From Actinokineospora baliensis (GTDB lineage: Bacteria; Actinomycetota; Actinomycetes; Mycobacteriales; Pseudonocardiaceae): DNA of 64,000 bases. A program made the translations under genes and the position numbers. Location of the stretch: assembly GCF_016907695.1 (NCBI RefSeq), contig NZ_JAFBCK010000001.1, positions 1,798,001-1,862,000 on the forward strand, in the 5' to 3' direction. The notes beneath the pieces were generated by a model. That model made no database searches. It had not been told where the DNA came from and was given only the letters and a program-made list of their open reading frames with translations. Positions 35,108-43,895 of the stretch are shown here, piece after piece. Within the stretch, counting starts at the first letter, position 1; every line of letters starts with the position of its first letter.

Positions 35108-36184
35108 CCCCCCGAATCCAGCCTAGCGGCGGACGCCGGAGGAATGGCCGACAAATCTGGTTCTGTGGATAGTTGAGGTGGTTGTGGGCAAGTCTGTTGT
35201 TGTCCAGGCGGGTTGTCCACAACCACTGATTCCATCCACAGTGGCAATGATGAGCCCCCGAATTCATATTGGCGTTGGCTGTCGAATAAGTGGCCTGGCG
35301 AACTCAGGCTTGTGGGTGCATGGCGCCGTTGTGGATGGAATCCCCCGTCGCCAAGCCGGTTTATCCACAACCGCCGTTCCTGTCCACAGCGGCAATATGT
35401 ATCCGGCCGTTGCGGCGGCAGCCCTTGCTGGGCGAGCTTTCCGCATCCGGCGCATCCGGCGCATCCGGCGCATCCGGCGCATCCGGCGCATCCGGCGCAT
35501 CCGGCGCATCCGGCGCATCCGGCGCATCCGGCGCATCCGGCGCATCCGGCTCTAGCCGAAGTGAGTCGCCCCCGAATCCAGACTAACGGTGGCTGCCGGG
35601 AAGTGGGATGGTCATGTTAAGCCTGTGGATGGTTGGCCTGGTTGTGGATAAAGGCCGGTCATTGGTTGTACACAACCTCGGTTTCCACCCACATCAGTAG
35701 TGAGATTCCCCCGAATCCAGCCTACGGACTAGTGCCGGGGAAGTGGCTGGCGATCTTGGACTTGTGGACTGGCGAGGTCGTTGTGGGCCAAGTGCGGGGA
35801 TTGCCGGGGCGGGTTGTGCGCAACCGCCGTATTCATCCACACCGGTGGTGAGAAGCCCCCGAATCCAGTCTAGGGGCCGGTGTGGGGAAAGCGGTCGGCG
35901 ATCTTGGGCCTGTGGACTAGTGGGGTGGTTGTGGGCAAAGTGCAGACATTGCCGGGGCAGGTTGTGCACAACCGCCGCTTCCATCCACAGTCGCAATAAG
36001 AAGCCCCCGAATCCAGCCTACTGGTGGGCGTTGGGGAAGCGGGCGATGAAGTTTGGGGTTGTGGATAGTCGAGGTGGTTGTGGACAGAGTTGGCCGGGGT
36101 TGTCCACAACCAGGCCACCTGTCCACAGCGCAGAAGTCAGCTGCCCACTAGACCCGCTGCGAGCACTAGGCTGGATTCGGGGGC
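35108..36184. repeat. Array of about 145-bp repeats rich in DnaA-box-like nonamers
   Basis: CCCCCGAATCCAGCCTA-type boundaries recur with GAATCCAG (or GAATTCA) at 35114, 35260, 35574, 35713, 35861 and 36009, spaced 139-148 bases except where the minisatellite sits. An inverted copy (CTAGGCTGGATTCGGGGG) closes the array at 36167-36184. Inside each unit lie TGTGGAT/ATCCACA and GGTTGTGG/CCACAACC inverted pairs. TTGTCCACA occurs perfectly at 35213 and 36100, TTATCCACA at 35361, and its complement at 35643, with about 20 one- or two-mismatch relatives. No gene is supported from 35070 to 36211. Confidence 0.88.
35443..35550 (+). repeat. Minisatellite: 12 perfect copies of GCATCCGGC
   Basis: Twelve uninterrupted, identical 9-base units (108 bases), inserted within one unit of the larger array. 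Because the period is a multiple of three it opens repetitive frames in all directions, which are not genes. Confidence 0.97.
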
Positions 36185-36211
36185 TGCTCAATCCGGCCAG
36201 GCTGCAGCGTC

Positions 36212-36802
36212 CTACTCCTCCGCTCGGTCGCGTAGGTAGCGGGTGTGGTCGGATTGGCGGCGGAGGTCTTCGGCGAAGAAGTGGGTGGCCACCTTTTCGG
36301 CGTCTGCTTCGAGGAGTTCCAGCTGCGCCAACAGCTCTCCCGCCGCGGAGCGCCTGGTCACCGTGATCCACCAGGGCAGGTTCAGGTAGGTCTCGACGGC
36401 CAGGGGGATGTCGACGCGGACCAGGCGGGTGGTGGCGTGGGTGGTTTCGGGGTCGGCGGACAGGGGTTTCGGGCGGGCGAGGACGGCGTCCAGGGATCGT
36501 TCGATGCGGGTGAGGCGGGGGAGGGCGTCGTCGGGGAGGCGTTTGGCTTCGGCTTGGACCCTGGCCATCAGGGTGGCCAGGTCGTCGCGGAGTTGGGTGG
36601 CGTTCTGGGCGGGGTCGACCGCGAGGTGGATGCGGTCGGGTGGGGCGGCGAGGGCTCCCGCCAGGTAGAGACCGGCGACCACGAGCAGCCAGAGGTCGCC
36701 CGCGACGCCGGTCAGGTGTAGGCCGACGCCGCCGAGTCCGGCTGTGCAGCCGACCAGGTTCTTGGTCGACCCGAGGTAGCGGACGACGCTATTGGTAGCC
36801 AC
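36212..36802 (-). CDS. Small membrane protein of the TelA operon, weakly XpaC-like
   Basis: 196 residues: two hydrophobic segments at the N-terminus (about 15-52), then a long charged helical domain (LRDDLATLMARVQAEAKRL; LLEADAEKVATHFFAEDLRR). The layout (two membrane helices plus a coiled cytosolic domain, beside telA) recalls the XpaC-like proteins that accompany TelA in Firmicutes, but the match is only by eye. The start overlaps the end of the VWA gene by 14 bases. Last gene of a four-gene operon; 28 bases beyond its stop the repeat array ends. Confidence 0.7.
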   Translation of the reverse strand: MATNSVVRYLGSTKNLVGCTAGLGGVGLHLTGVAGDLWLLVVAGLYLAGALAAPPDRIHLAVDPAQNATQLRDDLATLMARVQAEAKRLPDDALPRLTRIERSLDAVLARPKPLSADPETTHATTRLVRVDIPLAVETYLNLPWWITVTRRSAAGELLAQLELLEADAEKVATHFFAEDLRRQSDHTRYLRDRAEE

Positions 36803-38399
36803 GGATCTCCCGGAACACCTGCCGCAGGTCGGCCTCCCGCGCGTCGAACACCTTCCCGCCGGTGCGGCGCGCGACGTTGTCCATCTCGTCCTTGTTGCCC
36901 TCGCCGAACAGCACCGTGAACACCGGCACGCCCTTGAGCCGCGCGTCCCGGTTCGCCTGCGCCCGTTCGAAGTCCGCGTAGTCCTGGCCGCTGTTGTTCT
37001 CCCCGTCGGTCATCAGCACGATCGAGGTGACCCTGCCGTCGTCCGGTTGGGCCGCCAGCAGTTGGTAGGCGCGGTCGAGGCTGGAGTAGATCGCCGTGCC
37101 GCCGCCCGCGTCCAGGTCCTCGGCGGCGCCCTTGATCCGGTCGAGCTCGCCCTGGGGGTCGGATTCCGGGACCGAGAACGAGATCGGCTGCTGCGGCTGC
37201 TCGCTGAACGGGATGAACGTGACCTCTTCCCGCCCGTGGAACCGCCGGTACCGGCCGACCAGGTCGTTGTTGGCCCCCGTGAGCCCGACGAGCGCGCCGC
37301 GCAGGTCCTGGATGCGCTTGCCCTCCATGGAGCCGGACACGTCGAGCACGTACACGGTCCGCGACGGGCGGCGGATCTCGTCGAAGTAGGCCATCAGCAG
37401 CGCGTCGAACGCCTGCTCGGTGGCCGGGAACGGCAGTTCGACGAGGGTCTGCGCGGTGAAGTCCTTGGTCAGCTCCACGTTCGGCACCGCTGGCCTGCGG
37501 TGCGTGCGGGACATGATGTCCCGCTGCACATCGGGCGACCGGAGGTGGTCGGTGAGCTTGCGGTGGTCGGACCTGGCGTGCTCGGGCGCGTCCTTGAGCG
37601 CCGTCAGCGGGTAGTCCGCCGTCACGACGCCGTCGCTGGGGTAGATCAGGGTGAGCGGTTCGGGGAGTTTTCCGCCCGCGTTGAGCGACAGCAGGACCGA
37701 CTCGTAGTTGATCAGACCGTCGACCTTCGCGCCGGGGTCCTCGCCGGTCGCGCGGCGCTGGTAGGCCTCGGAGAGCCAGCCGGAGGAACCCGCGCGCATG
37801 GCTTGGGCGGCGAAGAAACCCTTCAGCTGCGGGGTGACCGCGCTGATCTCGGTGGCGCTGATCGCCGATCCGGTGCCCGCCAACGCCGAGGCGACGCCGA
37901 CCAAGGCGGAGAAGCCGGAGTTCGACGCGGACGGGTCGGTCATGCCGTAGCTGAACCTCTTGTCCGCGGCGGCTTTCGCGATGTCGGACCAGGTGACCGG
38001 CTTGTTGACCCAGCCGAGTTCGGTGGCCTTCGACCGGGACAGGCCGAGCACGACCGGCGACGTCATGATCTTCGTCTGGGTGCCGAGCCTGCGCGCCGCC
38101 TCGGGAAGCGCCTGCGGGTACCGGTTCGACGAGAACCAGACCGCGTCGTAGCGCCCGTCCGCGTTGCCGCTCGCGAGGGTTTCCGCGCCTTCGATGGTGC
38201 CGGTGAAGGTGAACTCGACGTGCACACCGGTCGCCTGCGCGGCCTGCTCCAGCACCGGCTTCAGGTCCGCCAGCTCGCTGCCCGCCAGCACCCGCAGCTT
38301 CCCCGGTTCCGCTGGGCTGGCGGGCTTTTCGCCCTCGTCCGACGAACACCCCGCCACCAGGGCGGCGACGGCGAGGACGGTCGCTAAGGCGCGCTTCAT
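36789..38399 (-). CDS. Lipoprotein with solute-binding-like and von Willebrand factor A domains
   Basis: 536 residues. Lipobox VAALVAGC gives Cys18. Residues about 35-310 look like a type 2 periplasmic binding domain (KLRVLAGSELADLKPVLEQA, later GSSGWLSEAYQRR and TLIYPSDGVVTADYPL). Residues about 345-530 form a VWA domain with a complete MIDAS start (VLDVSGSMEG near 350) and VLMTDGENNSG. It would sit outside the membrane and bind a metal-dependent ligand or partner. ATG overlaps the telA stop as ATGA. Confidence 0.88.
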   Translation of the reverse strand: MKRALATVLAVAALVAGCSSDEGEKPASPAEPGKLRVLAGSELADLKPVLEQAAQATGVHVEFTFTGTIEGAETLASGNADGRYDAVWFSSNRYPQALPEAARRLGTQTKIMTSPVVLGLSRSKATELGWVNKPVTWSDIAKAAADKRFSYGMTDPSASNSGFSALVGVASALAGTGSAISATEISAVTPQLKGFFAAQAMRAGSSGWLSEAYQRRATGEDPGAKVDGLINYESVLLSLNAGGKLPEPLTLIYPSDGVVTADYPLTALKDAPEHARSDHRKLTDHLRSPDVQRDIMSRTHRRPAVPNVELTKDFTAQTLVELPFPATEQAFDALLMAYFDEIRRPSRTVYVLDVSGSMEGKRIQDLRGALVGLTGANNDLVGRYRRFHGREEVTFIPFSEQPQQPISFSVPESDPQGELDRIKGAAEDLDAGGGTAIYSSLDRAYQLLAAQPDDGRVTSIVLMTDGENNSGQDYADFERAQANRDARLKGVPVFTVLFGEGNKDEMDNVARRTGGKVFDAREADLRQVFREIRGYQ

Positions 38400-39547
38400 G
38401 GTTGTCCCCCGGTCTCGCTGTCGTGTGAGCGGCGCAGGTGCTCGGTGGTGCGGCGCACTTCCCCGGTCAGCGAGGCGACCGTGGTGGCCATGTTCGCCGT
38501 CGCGCCCGCCCGGAACTGGTCAACGGCGTCGATGGCGCGCAGGATCTGGTCGAACGATTCGCGGATCGTCGCGACGCCGACAACCGGATCCCCTGCCGCC
38601 TGCTGGATCCGGGTGGTGTGTTGCTCCAACAGCGCACTGTTGACCCGCATCAGCTCGTCGGTGGTGCCGCGCAACGCATCCATCTCGTCGAGCACCGCGC
38701 GCTGGTTGGCCAGGCCGCTGCTGACGACCAGCGCGACGCGCAGCGCGGCGACCGTCGTCGAGCAGGCGCGCTCCACGCCCCGGATCAGCTCATCGTTGTT
38801 GCGCCGCAACAGATCCAGCGCCAGATAGCCTTGCGCGCTGACCGCGAGCTGGGTGAGGATGTCTTGGTGCCGTTGCCGAACCGGCAGCAGGACGTCGGCG
38901 CGCAGCGAGGTCGCGGCGGTCGGGTCGGCGAGGTCGAAGATCCCCGCCTGCCGGTCAACCGCGGCGTCGAGCGCCTCGGCGAAAGCGGCGGCTTCGGCCA
39001 GCTGGGCCATGTTCTCCCACAGCCGCGCCCGTTCGCCCTTGATCGCGGCGTTGTCCCGGCGCAGCTGGTCCTGGCGGGTGCGCAGCTCGACGATGAGCTG
39101 GTTGATCGGGGTGTGCGCGGCCTGGTACCGCTCCAGCAGCAGCTTCCCGTTGCCGCCCAACGGGATCACGCCGAACAGCTTGCGCTGGACCGGTGCGCCA
39201 CCCGGGTCGAGGTCGCTGACGGTGCGGCGCAGCTCGACCAGGCTCGTGGTGATCCGCTGCTGCGAACCGCCCTGCGCGGTGGCCAGCGCGCCGACCGACC
39301 GGTCCAGCAGCGCCGTGGCGATACCGGCGGCGACCCGCATGTCCGCTTCGCCGACCGCGAGCAGCTCGTCGACCTTGTCGGTGAAGCCGGGGGAGCGCGG
39401 GTCGAGCGCGGCCAGCTCGCCGGTGAACCGCTCGGCCTTGGCCGCGGCCGCCGCCCTGGCCGCGTCGTCGATCGGGATCAGCCCGGCCGCCCGGTCGAGC
39501 GGGACCGGGCTCACCGGGTCGGGCGGGGTCAACGCCAGGTCGGTCAC
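38396..39547 (-). CDS. telA: TelA-family protein (toxic anion resistance)
   Basis: 383 residues, almost all helical, cytosolic. The TelA/KlaA pattern is clear: LFGVIPLGGNGKLLLERYQAAHTPINQLIVELRTRQDQLRRDN, then ENMAQLAEAAAFAEALD and a final ESFDQILRAIDAVDQFR. TelA proteins are linked to tellurite and envelope-stress resistance; the mechanism is unknown. It overlaps both neighbours by 4 bases (ATGA at each end), so three proteins are made in a coupled way. Confidence 0.9.
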   Translation of the reverse strand: MTDLALTPPDPVSPVPLDRAAGLIPIDDAARAAAAAKAERFTGELAALDPRSPGFTDKVDELLAVGEADMRVAAGIATALLDRSVGALATAQGGSQQRITTSLVELRRTVSDLDPGGAPVQRKLFGVIPLGGNGKLLLERYQAAHTPINQLIVELRTRQDQLRRDNAAIKGERARLWENMAQLAEAAAFAEALDAAVDRQAGIFDLADPTAATSLRADVLLPVRQRHQDILTQLAVSAQGYLALDLLRRNNDELIRGVERACSTTVAALRVALVVSSGLANQRAVLDEMDALRGTTDELMRVNSALLEQHTTRIQQAAGDPVVGVATIRESFDQILRAIDAVDQFRAGATANMATTVASLTGEVRRTTEHLRRSHDSETGGQP

Positions 39548-40635
39548 CGGTAGTGTCTCGCGATCTCGTCGAGCAGCCGCTCCAGCGTCTCGTAGCTGGG
39601 CACGTCGGCCTGGGCCAGCAGATCCGCTGGCGCGGTGAGCCCGCGGTCGGCGACCAGGTCGAGGAACGCCTTGGGGTCGTCGGTGCGGAAGCCGAACTCG
39701 GCGGCCAGCCGCTTGAGCTCCGGGTCGGTGCTCAGCAGCTCGCCGACCCGGTCGCCGTTGCCCTTGAGCGGCACCAGGGTGTGCTCGGACAGCAGCGTGG
39801 GCTGCGGGTAGAGCAGCCGCATGTCCGGCCGGATCGAACCGTCGCCGCGCAGCTGCCGGTCCAGGAACTGCGACTCGTAGATGAACACCAGCGGCGCCTT
39901 GCCCATGCCCGAGGCCAGGTAGTCCTCGAACGGTCCCTCGCTGCTGCTCTGGGTGTAGCCCTGGTCGATGAACAGCTTCGTCGTCGCGGGCAACACCTTC
40001 GCCTCGGCCTCCGGGGTGCTGACGACGCTGTTGTCGTTGAGCACGTACGAGGTCAGCGCCAGGTACATCGCCGCGGAGTTGGAGTTGCGCGGGTCGGTGG
40101 TGGTGATCAGCACGTTCTTGCGCACCGGGTAGGCGGTGTTGCCGGGCAGTTGGTCCCAGCGCGCACCGGTCGCGGTCAGCTCGAGGTATTTGGCCACGTC
40201 CAGCACCTGGTACTCGCCGATCCCCTTGTGCACCACGCCTTGCGCGGTCAGCAGGTCGGCGATCGGCGCGAAGGTGGCCACGGCCATCGGCGAGCGGAAC
40301 GGCGTGTAGGACTTGGTGACCTTCTTGTCGACCGCGATCCGCCTGGCCGCCGGGCGCGAGGACGGGAACGCGAAGTCGTACGGGCCAAGGTCCACTGTGG
40401 TCGCGATCTGCCGCGACCCGGCCGAGTCGAACTCGACCCGCAGCCCGTGCTTGCCGAACGCCTCGACCACCCGCCGGTCGGCGAAGAACGCCGCCTTCTC
40501 CGACCCGCCAACGCCCCGCACCACCTGCGCCTGGTCGCTGTGCGTGCCCTCGTCGTCACCCGACCCGAAGACGATCGCCGCCACAACCGCCGCGAGCAAC
40601 ACCACGGCCAAACCGATGCTGACCCGACGTTTCAT
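39544..40635 (-). CDS. Membrane-anchored substrate-binding-like protein of the TelA operon
   Basis: 363 residues. N-terminal uncleaved-type anchor (VSIGLAVVLLAAVVAAIVFG, no lipobox Cys), then a periplasmic-binding-protein-like domain (DLGPYDFAFPSSRPAARRI; YPVRKNVLITTTDPRNSNSAAMYLAL; MGKAPLVFIYESQFLDRQL). It resembles the binding domain of the VWA lipoprotein two genes on. No ABC permease or ATPase is nearby, so a sensory or scaffold role is more likely than transport. ATG with GGAGGGGG upstream; first gene of the operon. Confidence 0.83.
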   Translation of the reverse strand: MKRRVSIGLAVVLLAAVVAAIVFGSGDDEGTHSDQAQVVRGVGGSEKAAFFADRRVVEAFGKHGLRVEFDSAGSRQIATTVDLGPYDFAFPSSRPAARRIAVDKKVTKSYTPFRSPMAVATFAPIADLLTAQGVVHKGIGEYQVLDVAKYLELTATGARWDQLPGNTAYPVRKNVLITTTDPRNSNSAAMYLALTSYVLNDNSVVSTPEAEAKVLPATTKLFIDQGYTQSSSEGPFEDYLASGMGKAPLVFIYESQFLDRQLRGDGSIRPDMRLLYPQPTLLSEHTLVPLKGNGDRVGELLSTDPELKRLAAEFGFRTDDPKAFLDLVADRGLTAPADLLAQADVPSYETLERLLDEIARHYR

Positions 40636-40724
40636 GCGCCCCCTCCTCGCCAGCCCGATCATCCCCGGCCCGCACCCCCTACGACGGGGGATTGCGCGGA
40701 CTGGACATGAACCGGACGTGAACG

Positions 40725-41459
40725 TCAGGCGACGGGTAGGGCCTGGTGTAGATCGCGCAACCGCTTGGCCAGCGCGGCTTTGGTCGCCGGTGCGATCAGC
40801 ACCCGGCTGTCGGGCAGCGTCAGGTTGAGCCAGCGACCCCCGCTGGTGTCGGCGTAGCGCACCGGCTGCGGCACCGCGGTCCGCCGGTTGTGGTTGTCGC
40901 GCACGGCCACGTACAACTGCCCGCCGCCGGTCGTCGGCAACTGCGCGATCCGCTGGGCGAGAGCGAGTTCCGGCGCCGACCGCGACGACGTCGTGTACTG
41001 CCGGGTCGACGGCTCTGCCGGGGTGACGGTGATCGCCTGCCCGCGCCCCGGCGCGACGTCCGGCGCCTGGTCCACGAGCGTGTCCGGCAGGCGGTCCGGG
41101 GCAATCTGTCGCAAGTGGAGGGTGTCGTCCACCCGCACGGCCAGCACGGCGTCCCGCCCGGCCGCGGCGGCCAGGACACCGATCGTGCGGTCGTTGCTGG
41201 TGATCCACCCGTAGAACTCGGTGCGCGGACGGCACAGCAGCGCCAGCGTCGCCCGCAGATCAGGGTCGATTCGCCCCCGACTGTCCACTTCGCCCAGTTC
41301 AGCCAACACCCGCAGAGCAGCGGCGTCCTGCGCCCGCTCCTCATCCCTGGGCAACCACACCGGCGTCGGCGCCAGGGTTACGTGCAGCTCGCCGAGCTCC
41401 TCGACCCGGGCGATGCGCTGCACCGCGTGCACGGACAACTCCAACGGCCTGTCCAGCAA
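40725..41459 (-). CDS. EspG-family ESX secretion-associated chaperone
   Basis: A 244-residue EspG-like protein. In mycobacteria EspG binds PE-PPE pairs in the cytosol and delivers them to ESX systems. Family pattern: LDRPLELSVHAVQRIARVEELGELHVTL at the start and ALAKRLRDLHQAL at the end. A TTG start at 41459 is chosen: it lies just after the upstream PPE-like stop, with GGTGAG before it, and gives the standard first residues. Probably works with the PPE-like product encoded next to it. Confidence 0.87.
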   Translation of the reverse strand: MLDRPLELSVHAVQRIARVEELGELHVTLAPTPVWLPRDEERAQDAAALRVLAELGEVDSRGRIDPDLRATLALLCRPRTEFYGWITSNDRTIGVLAAAAGRDAVLAVRVDDTLHLRQIAPDRLPDTLVDQAPDVAPGRGQAITVTPAEPSTRQYTTSSRSAPELALAQRIAQLPTTGGGQLYVAVRDNHNRRTAVPQPVRYADTSGGRWLNLTLPDSRVLIAPATKAALAKRLRDLHQALPVA

Positions 41460-41462
41460 CGG

Positions 41463-42742
41463 TCACTCACCGATGACCGGGGGAGCCGTGATCGCGTCGG
41501 TCCCGAACAGGTCCTCGGGATCCGGCACGACGAGGTACGCGGGCGCCGACCGCTCCAGGTCGTCTTCCCCTTGCCCGGCCGCACCACCCCCGCCCATGGG
41601 CAGCCCGCCGCCCGCACGCCCCTGGCCCGCTCCCCGGGTCCCTTCGGACACCCCGGACCCCCGAACGCCCTCTCGGTCGGCCCCACGCCTGTCCGGGCGC
41701 CTTCTGGCCCGAACCCGCGTCCCGCCTCGGCCCCGAGCCCGCGGGCCGACAAACCGCGCCCCTGCTCGGCCGCGGTCGGCACCCGCTGTCCGCTCCCGCC
41801 GCCCTGCTGCCCCGGCTGGCTGCCGCCACCCCCGAACTGCCCCGTACGCCCACCCGTGGCGCCCACCGACCCAGTCGTGGACCCACCACCCGGCATCCGC
41901 ACCGGCGGCAGCGCAACGACCGGCGGCCGCACACCTGGCGGCGGATACCCGGGCAGTTGGCCCGGATTTGGGCCTGGCTGCGGAGTGGGACCCGGCTGCG
42001 GAGCCACCACCGGCGGCCGAGGCGCGACCTGACTCGGATCCGTCTGCTGCTGGTAGTGCACCTGGACTTCGCCGGTACCGACCCGCTGCTGCTCGGTCCC
42101 CGACCGGGCGGGCGCCCTGGCCACGACGGGTTCGTGGGTGCCCGTCACCCGGCTCCGCACCGGCACCGGCGGTTGGACCCGAGTTGGTGTCTCGGTGCCA
42201 GCAGGTGGTGGGTCGATCACGATCGCGGTCGGGTCGACCACCATGCTCCCGAACGAGGTCGGCAGGGCGGACGCGTTGTTGGTCGCCTGCTCCTCGTATA
42301 GCCGCATGGCGTTGACGTTGTGCTCGGTCACGGCCTGGTACTGGCGCAGCGAGGCTTCATAGTTCGCCGACGCGCCGCCGACAGTGATCATGTCGTCCCA
42401 CCAGCCCGGCTGGGCGGCTATCAGGGGGATCGGCTGGACGAGGCTCTTGACCTCGTTGAACAGCACTACCTGGTCCACGGTCACGTTCTGCGCCTTGGTC
42501 AACAGCGACTCGGCGATCTGGTGGTGGAACACCAGCGGCCCAGCACCCCGCATCGCCGCCCCGCTCGCCGCTCCTGACCACGCCTGCTCCATGGCTCGGG
42601 TGATCTCCATGATGTCGCGGGCGACCTCGCCGTAGTGTTCGGCGGCCTGCGCCAGAGTCTCCGCCGTGCGCTCCAGCGGGCCAGTCCCCACGCCGTCGTG
42701 GAAGTTTGCGTAGATCGCATCGGCGGGTGTTCCGGTCATCAT
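41463..42742 (-). pseudogene. PPE-like ESX substrate, frameshifted in a G-run
   Basis: N-terminal helical PPE/WXG-like domain (GTPADAIYANFHDGVGTGPL, WSGAASGAAM, PGWWDDM) to about residue 190, then a long Pro/Gly-rich tail. Frame 1 reaches a GGGG run at 41651-41654 and then becomes non-typical. The next frame continues with the expected family ending: SEGTRGAGQGRAGGG, then DDLERSAPAYLVVPDPEDLF and APPVIGE to the stop at 41463. One extra G would restore a protein of about 426 residues. This may be a real frameshift, slippage or a sequencing error. ATG at 42742 with AGGA upstream. Confidence 0.82.
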
Positions 42743-42749
42743 GCCCATC

Positions 42750-43328
42750 CTACCCCGCTTTGATATTGGTGATCGCCAGAGTTGCCATTTCGCGCAGCGT
42801 CTTGCACGCGTCGGTTTCCGTCGCGCCAAACGAGTTCACGTGGAAGGTAAGATTGTCGCGAATTCCCACAACCAAGTTGCAATGGCCGTATTTCCGGTTG
42901 TCGGTACCGTCGTGAAAAACAGCTGGATACCCATTGATAGTGGTCGGCTCGAAGTATGCCGAATTGTCCTTGAACACCCGGTATGTATCGGCAATGCTCT
43001 GATTGTACTCGTCGAGCCAGCCGAAGGAGTAGTTCGCCAGGTTTTTGGCGTCCCAGTCGCAGGACGCGTTCTTTTGCCCCGCCTTGTGGGGGGTTCCTTC
43101 GCCCTCCCAGCCCAGGCCGGTGGATTGAGACCTGGTGAGGACCGCGCACGGCTCGGCAAGGAATCGCCCGGGTTCAATGGGGTCTTTCACCTTCAGCGAT
43201 GCCCCGTCGGTGTCGCTCGTCGTTGAGCTCGGTGCGCCGGATGAGCCTGCTATGGGGGTGCCCGGCACGGAACAGGCGGCGAGTAGCGCGGCCATCCCCA
43301 TGCCGGCAACGATCACGTGGCGGCGCAC
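42750..43328 (-). CDS. DUF3558 family lipoprotein
   Basis: 192 residues. Lipoprotein signal with Cys19 (ALLAACSVPG), a Ser/Thr-rich linker, then the DUF3558 domain with four cysteines in two likely disulphides (EPCAVLT, NASCDWDA, YGHCNLVVGI, TDACKTL). DUF3558 lipoproteins commonly accompany ESX-substrate genes in Pseudonocardiaceae. GTG start. Function unknown. Confidence 0.87.
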   Translation of the reverse strand: MRRHVIVAGMGMAALLAACSVPGTPIAGSSGAPSSTTSDTDGASLKVKDPIEPGRFLAEPCAVLTRSQSTGLGWEGEGTPHKAGQKNASCDWDAKNLANYSFGWLDEYNQSIADTYRVFKDNSAYFEPTTINGYPAVFHDGTDNRKYGHCNLVVGIRDNLTFHVNSFGATETDACKTLREMATLAITNIKAG

Positions 43329-43329
43329 G

Positions 43330-43755
43330 TCAGCCTCCTTTCGAGGCGCGGACGGTCACGGTGTTCCGTGCCTCGGTCGCCGCGTACTCATTGCGTGCGA
43401 CGATGAGCTTCTCCAGGTATGACCTGGTGTACTCCTGCATCTGGATATTGTGGTCGAGGGCCGACTGCACGCTGCGCTTCGTTGCGGTGACCTCATTGGT
43501 GCTGATCTCATCGCCCGCCGGTGGGCGGATCGTTTCGCGGCTCTCTTCCAGAGTCCTGGCGTTCGCGGAGATCTTGGCTAGGACGACGTGCCACCGGGCG
43601 ATGAGCGCGTCGAGCGCAGCGAGGCTTTCGAAGTGGAAGTAGCCACTCGCGCCCTCGCTGGTCGCGACGTTGTCGGGGTAGCGCCGTACCGCGCCCGAGC
43701 CCACCTGCACGCTGATCTGCCGGTCGACAGACGCCGTTATGTCGTCCTCTGGCAC
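43330..43755 (-). CDS. Small helical protein of the ESX-substrate cluster
   Basis: A 141-residue, mostly helical protein (ALIARWHVVLAKISANARTLEESRE; SALDHNIQMQEYTRSYLEKLIVARNEYAA), not recognised as a named family. Size and coiled character suit an ESX-associated partner of the next genes, but that is inference. GTG at 43755 with GGGGG seven bases before it. Its stop is 1 base before the DUF3558 start, so the cluster is one operon: this gene, DUF3558, PPE-like, EspG. Confidence 0.75.
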   Translation of the reverse strand: MPEDDITASVDRQISVQVGSGAVRRYPDNVATSEGASGYFHFESLAALDALIARWHVVLAKISANARTLEESRETIRPPAGDEISTNEVTATKRSVQSALDHNIQMQEYTRSYLEKLIVARNEYAATEARNTVTVRASKGG

Positions 43756-43895
43756 GGGAATCCCCCTCGGCGGTGCGGTGCCTGGAGAGGGTAGCAACGC
43801 TGTGTGGTCGAAAGCTCGCTGTTGGCGACTTTTCGTCCGGATGACACTGTTGGGGCATCAGTGGTCAGGGGAACTTTGACCGAGGGTAAACAAAG

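Noticed and set aside
35178..35620. Open frames with repeated RIRRIRR, HPAHPA or GASGAS
   Set aside because: They are translations of the 12 x 9-bp minisatellite, with no ribosome-binding site or family match.
35108..36184. Chromosomal origin oriC
   Set aside because: dnaA, dnaN and recF are not nearby, and the DnaA-like boxes are part of a palindromic repeat unit. Kept only as a DnaA-box-like array.
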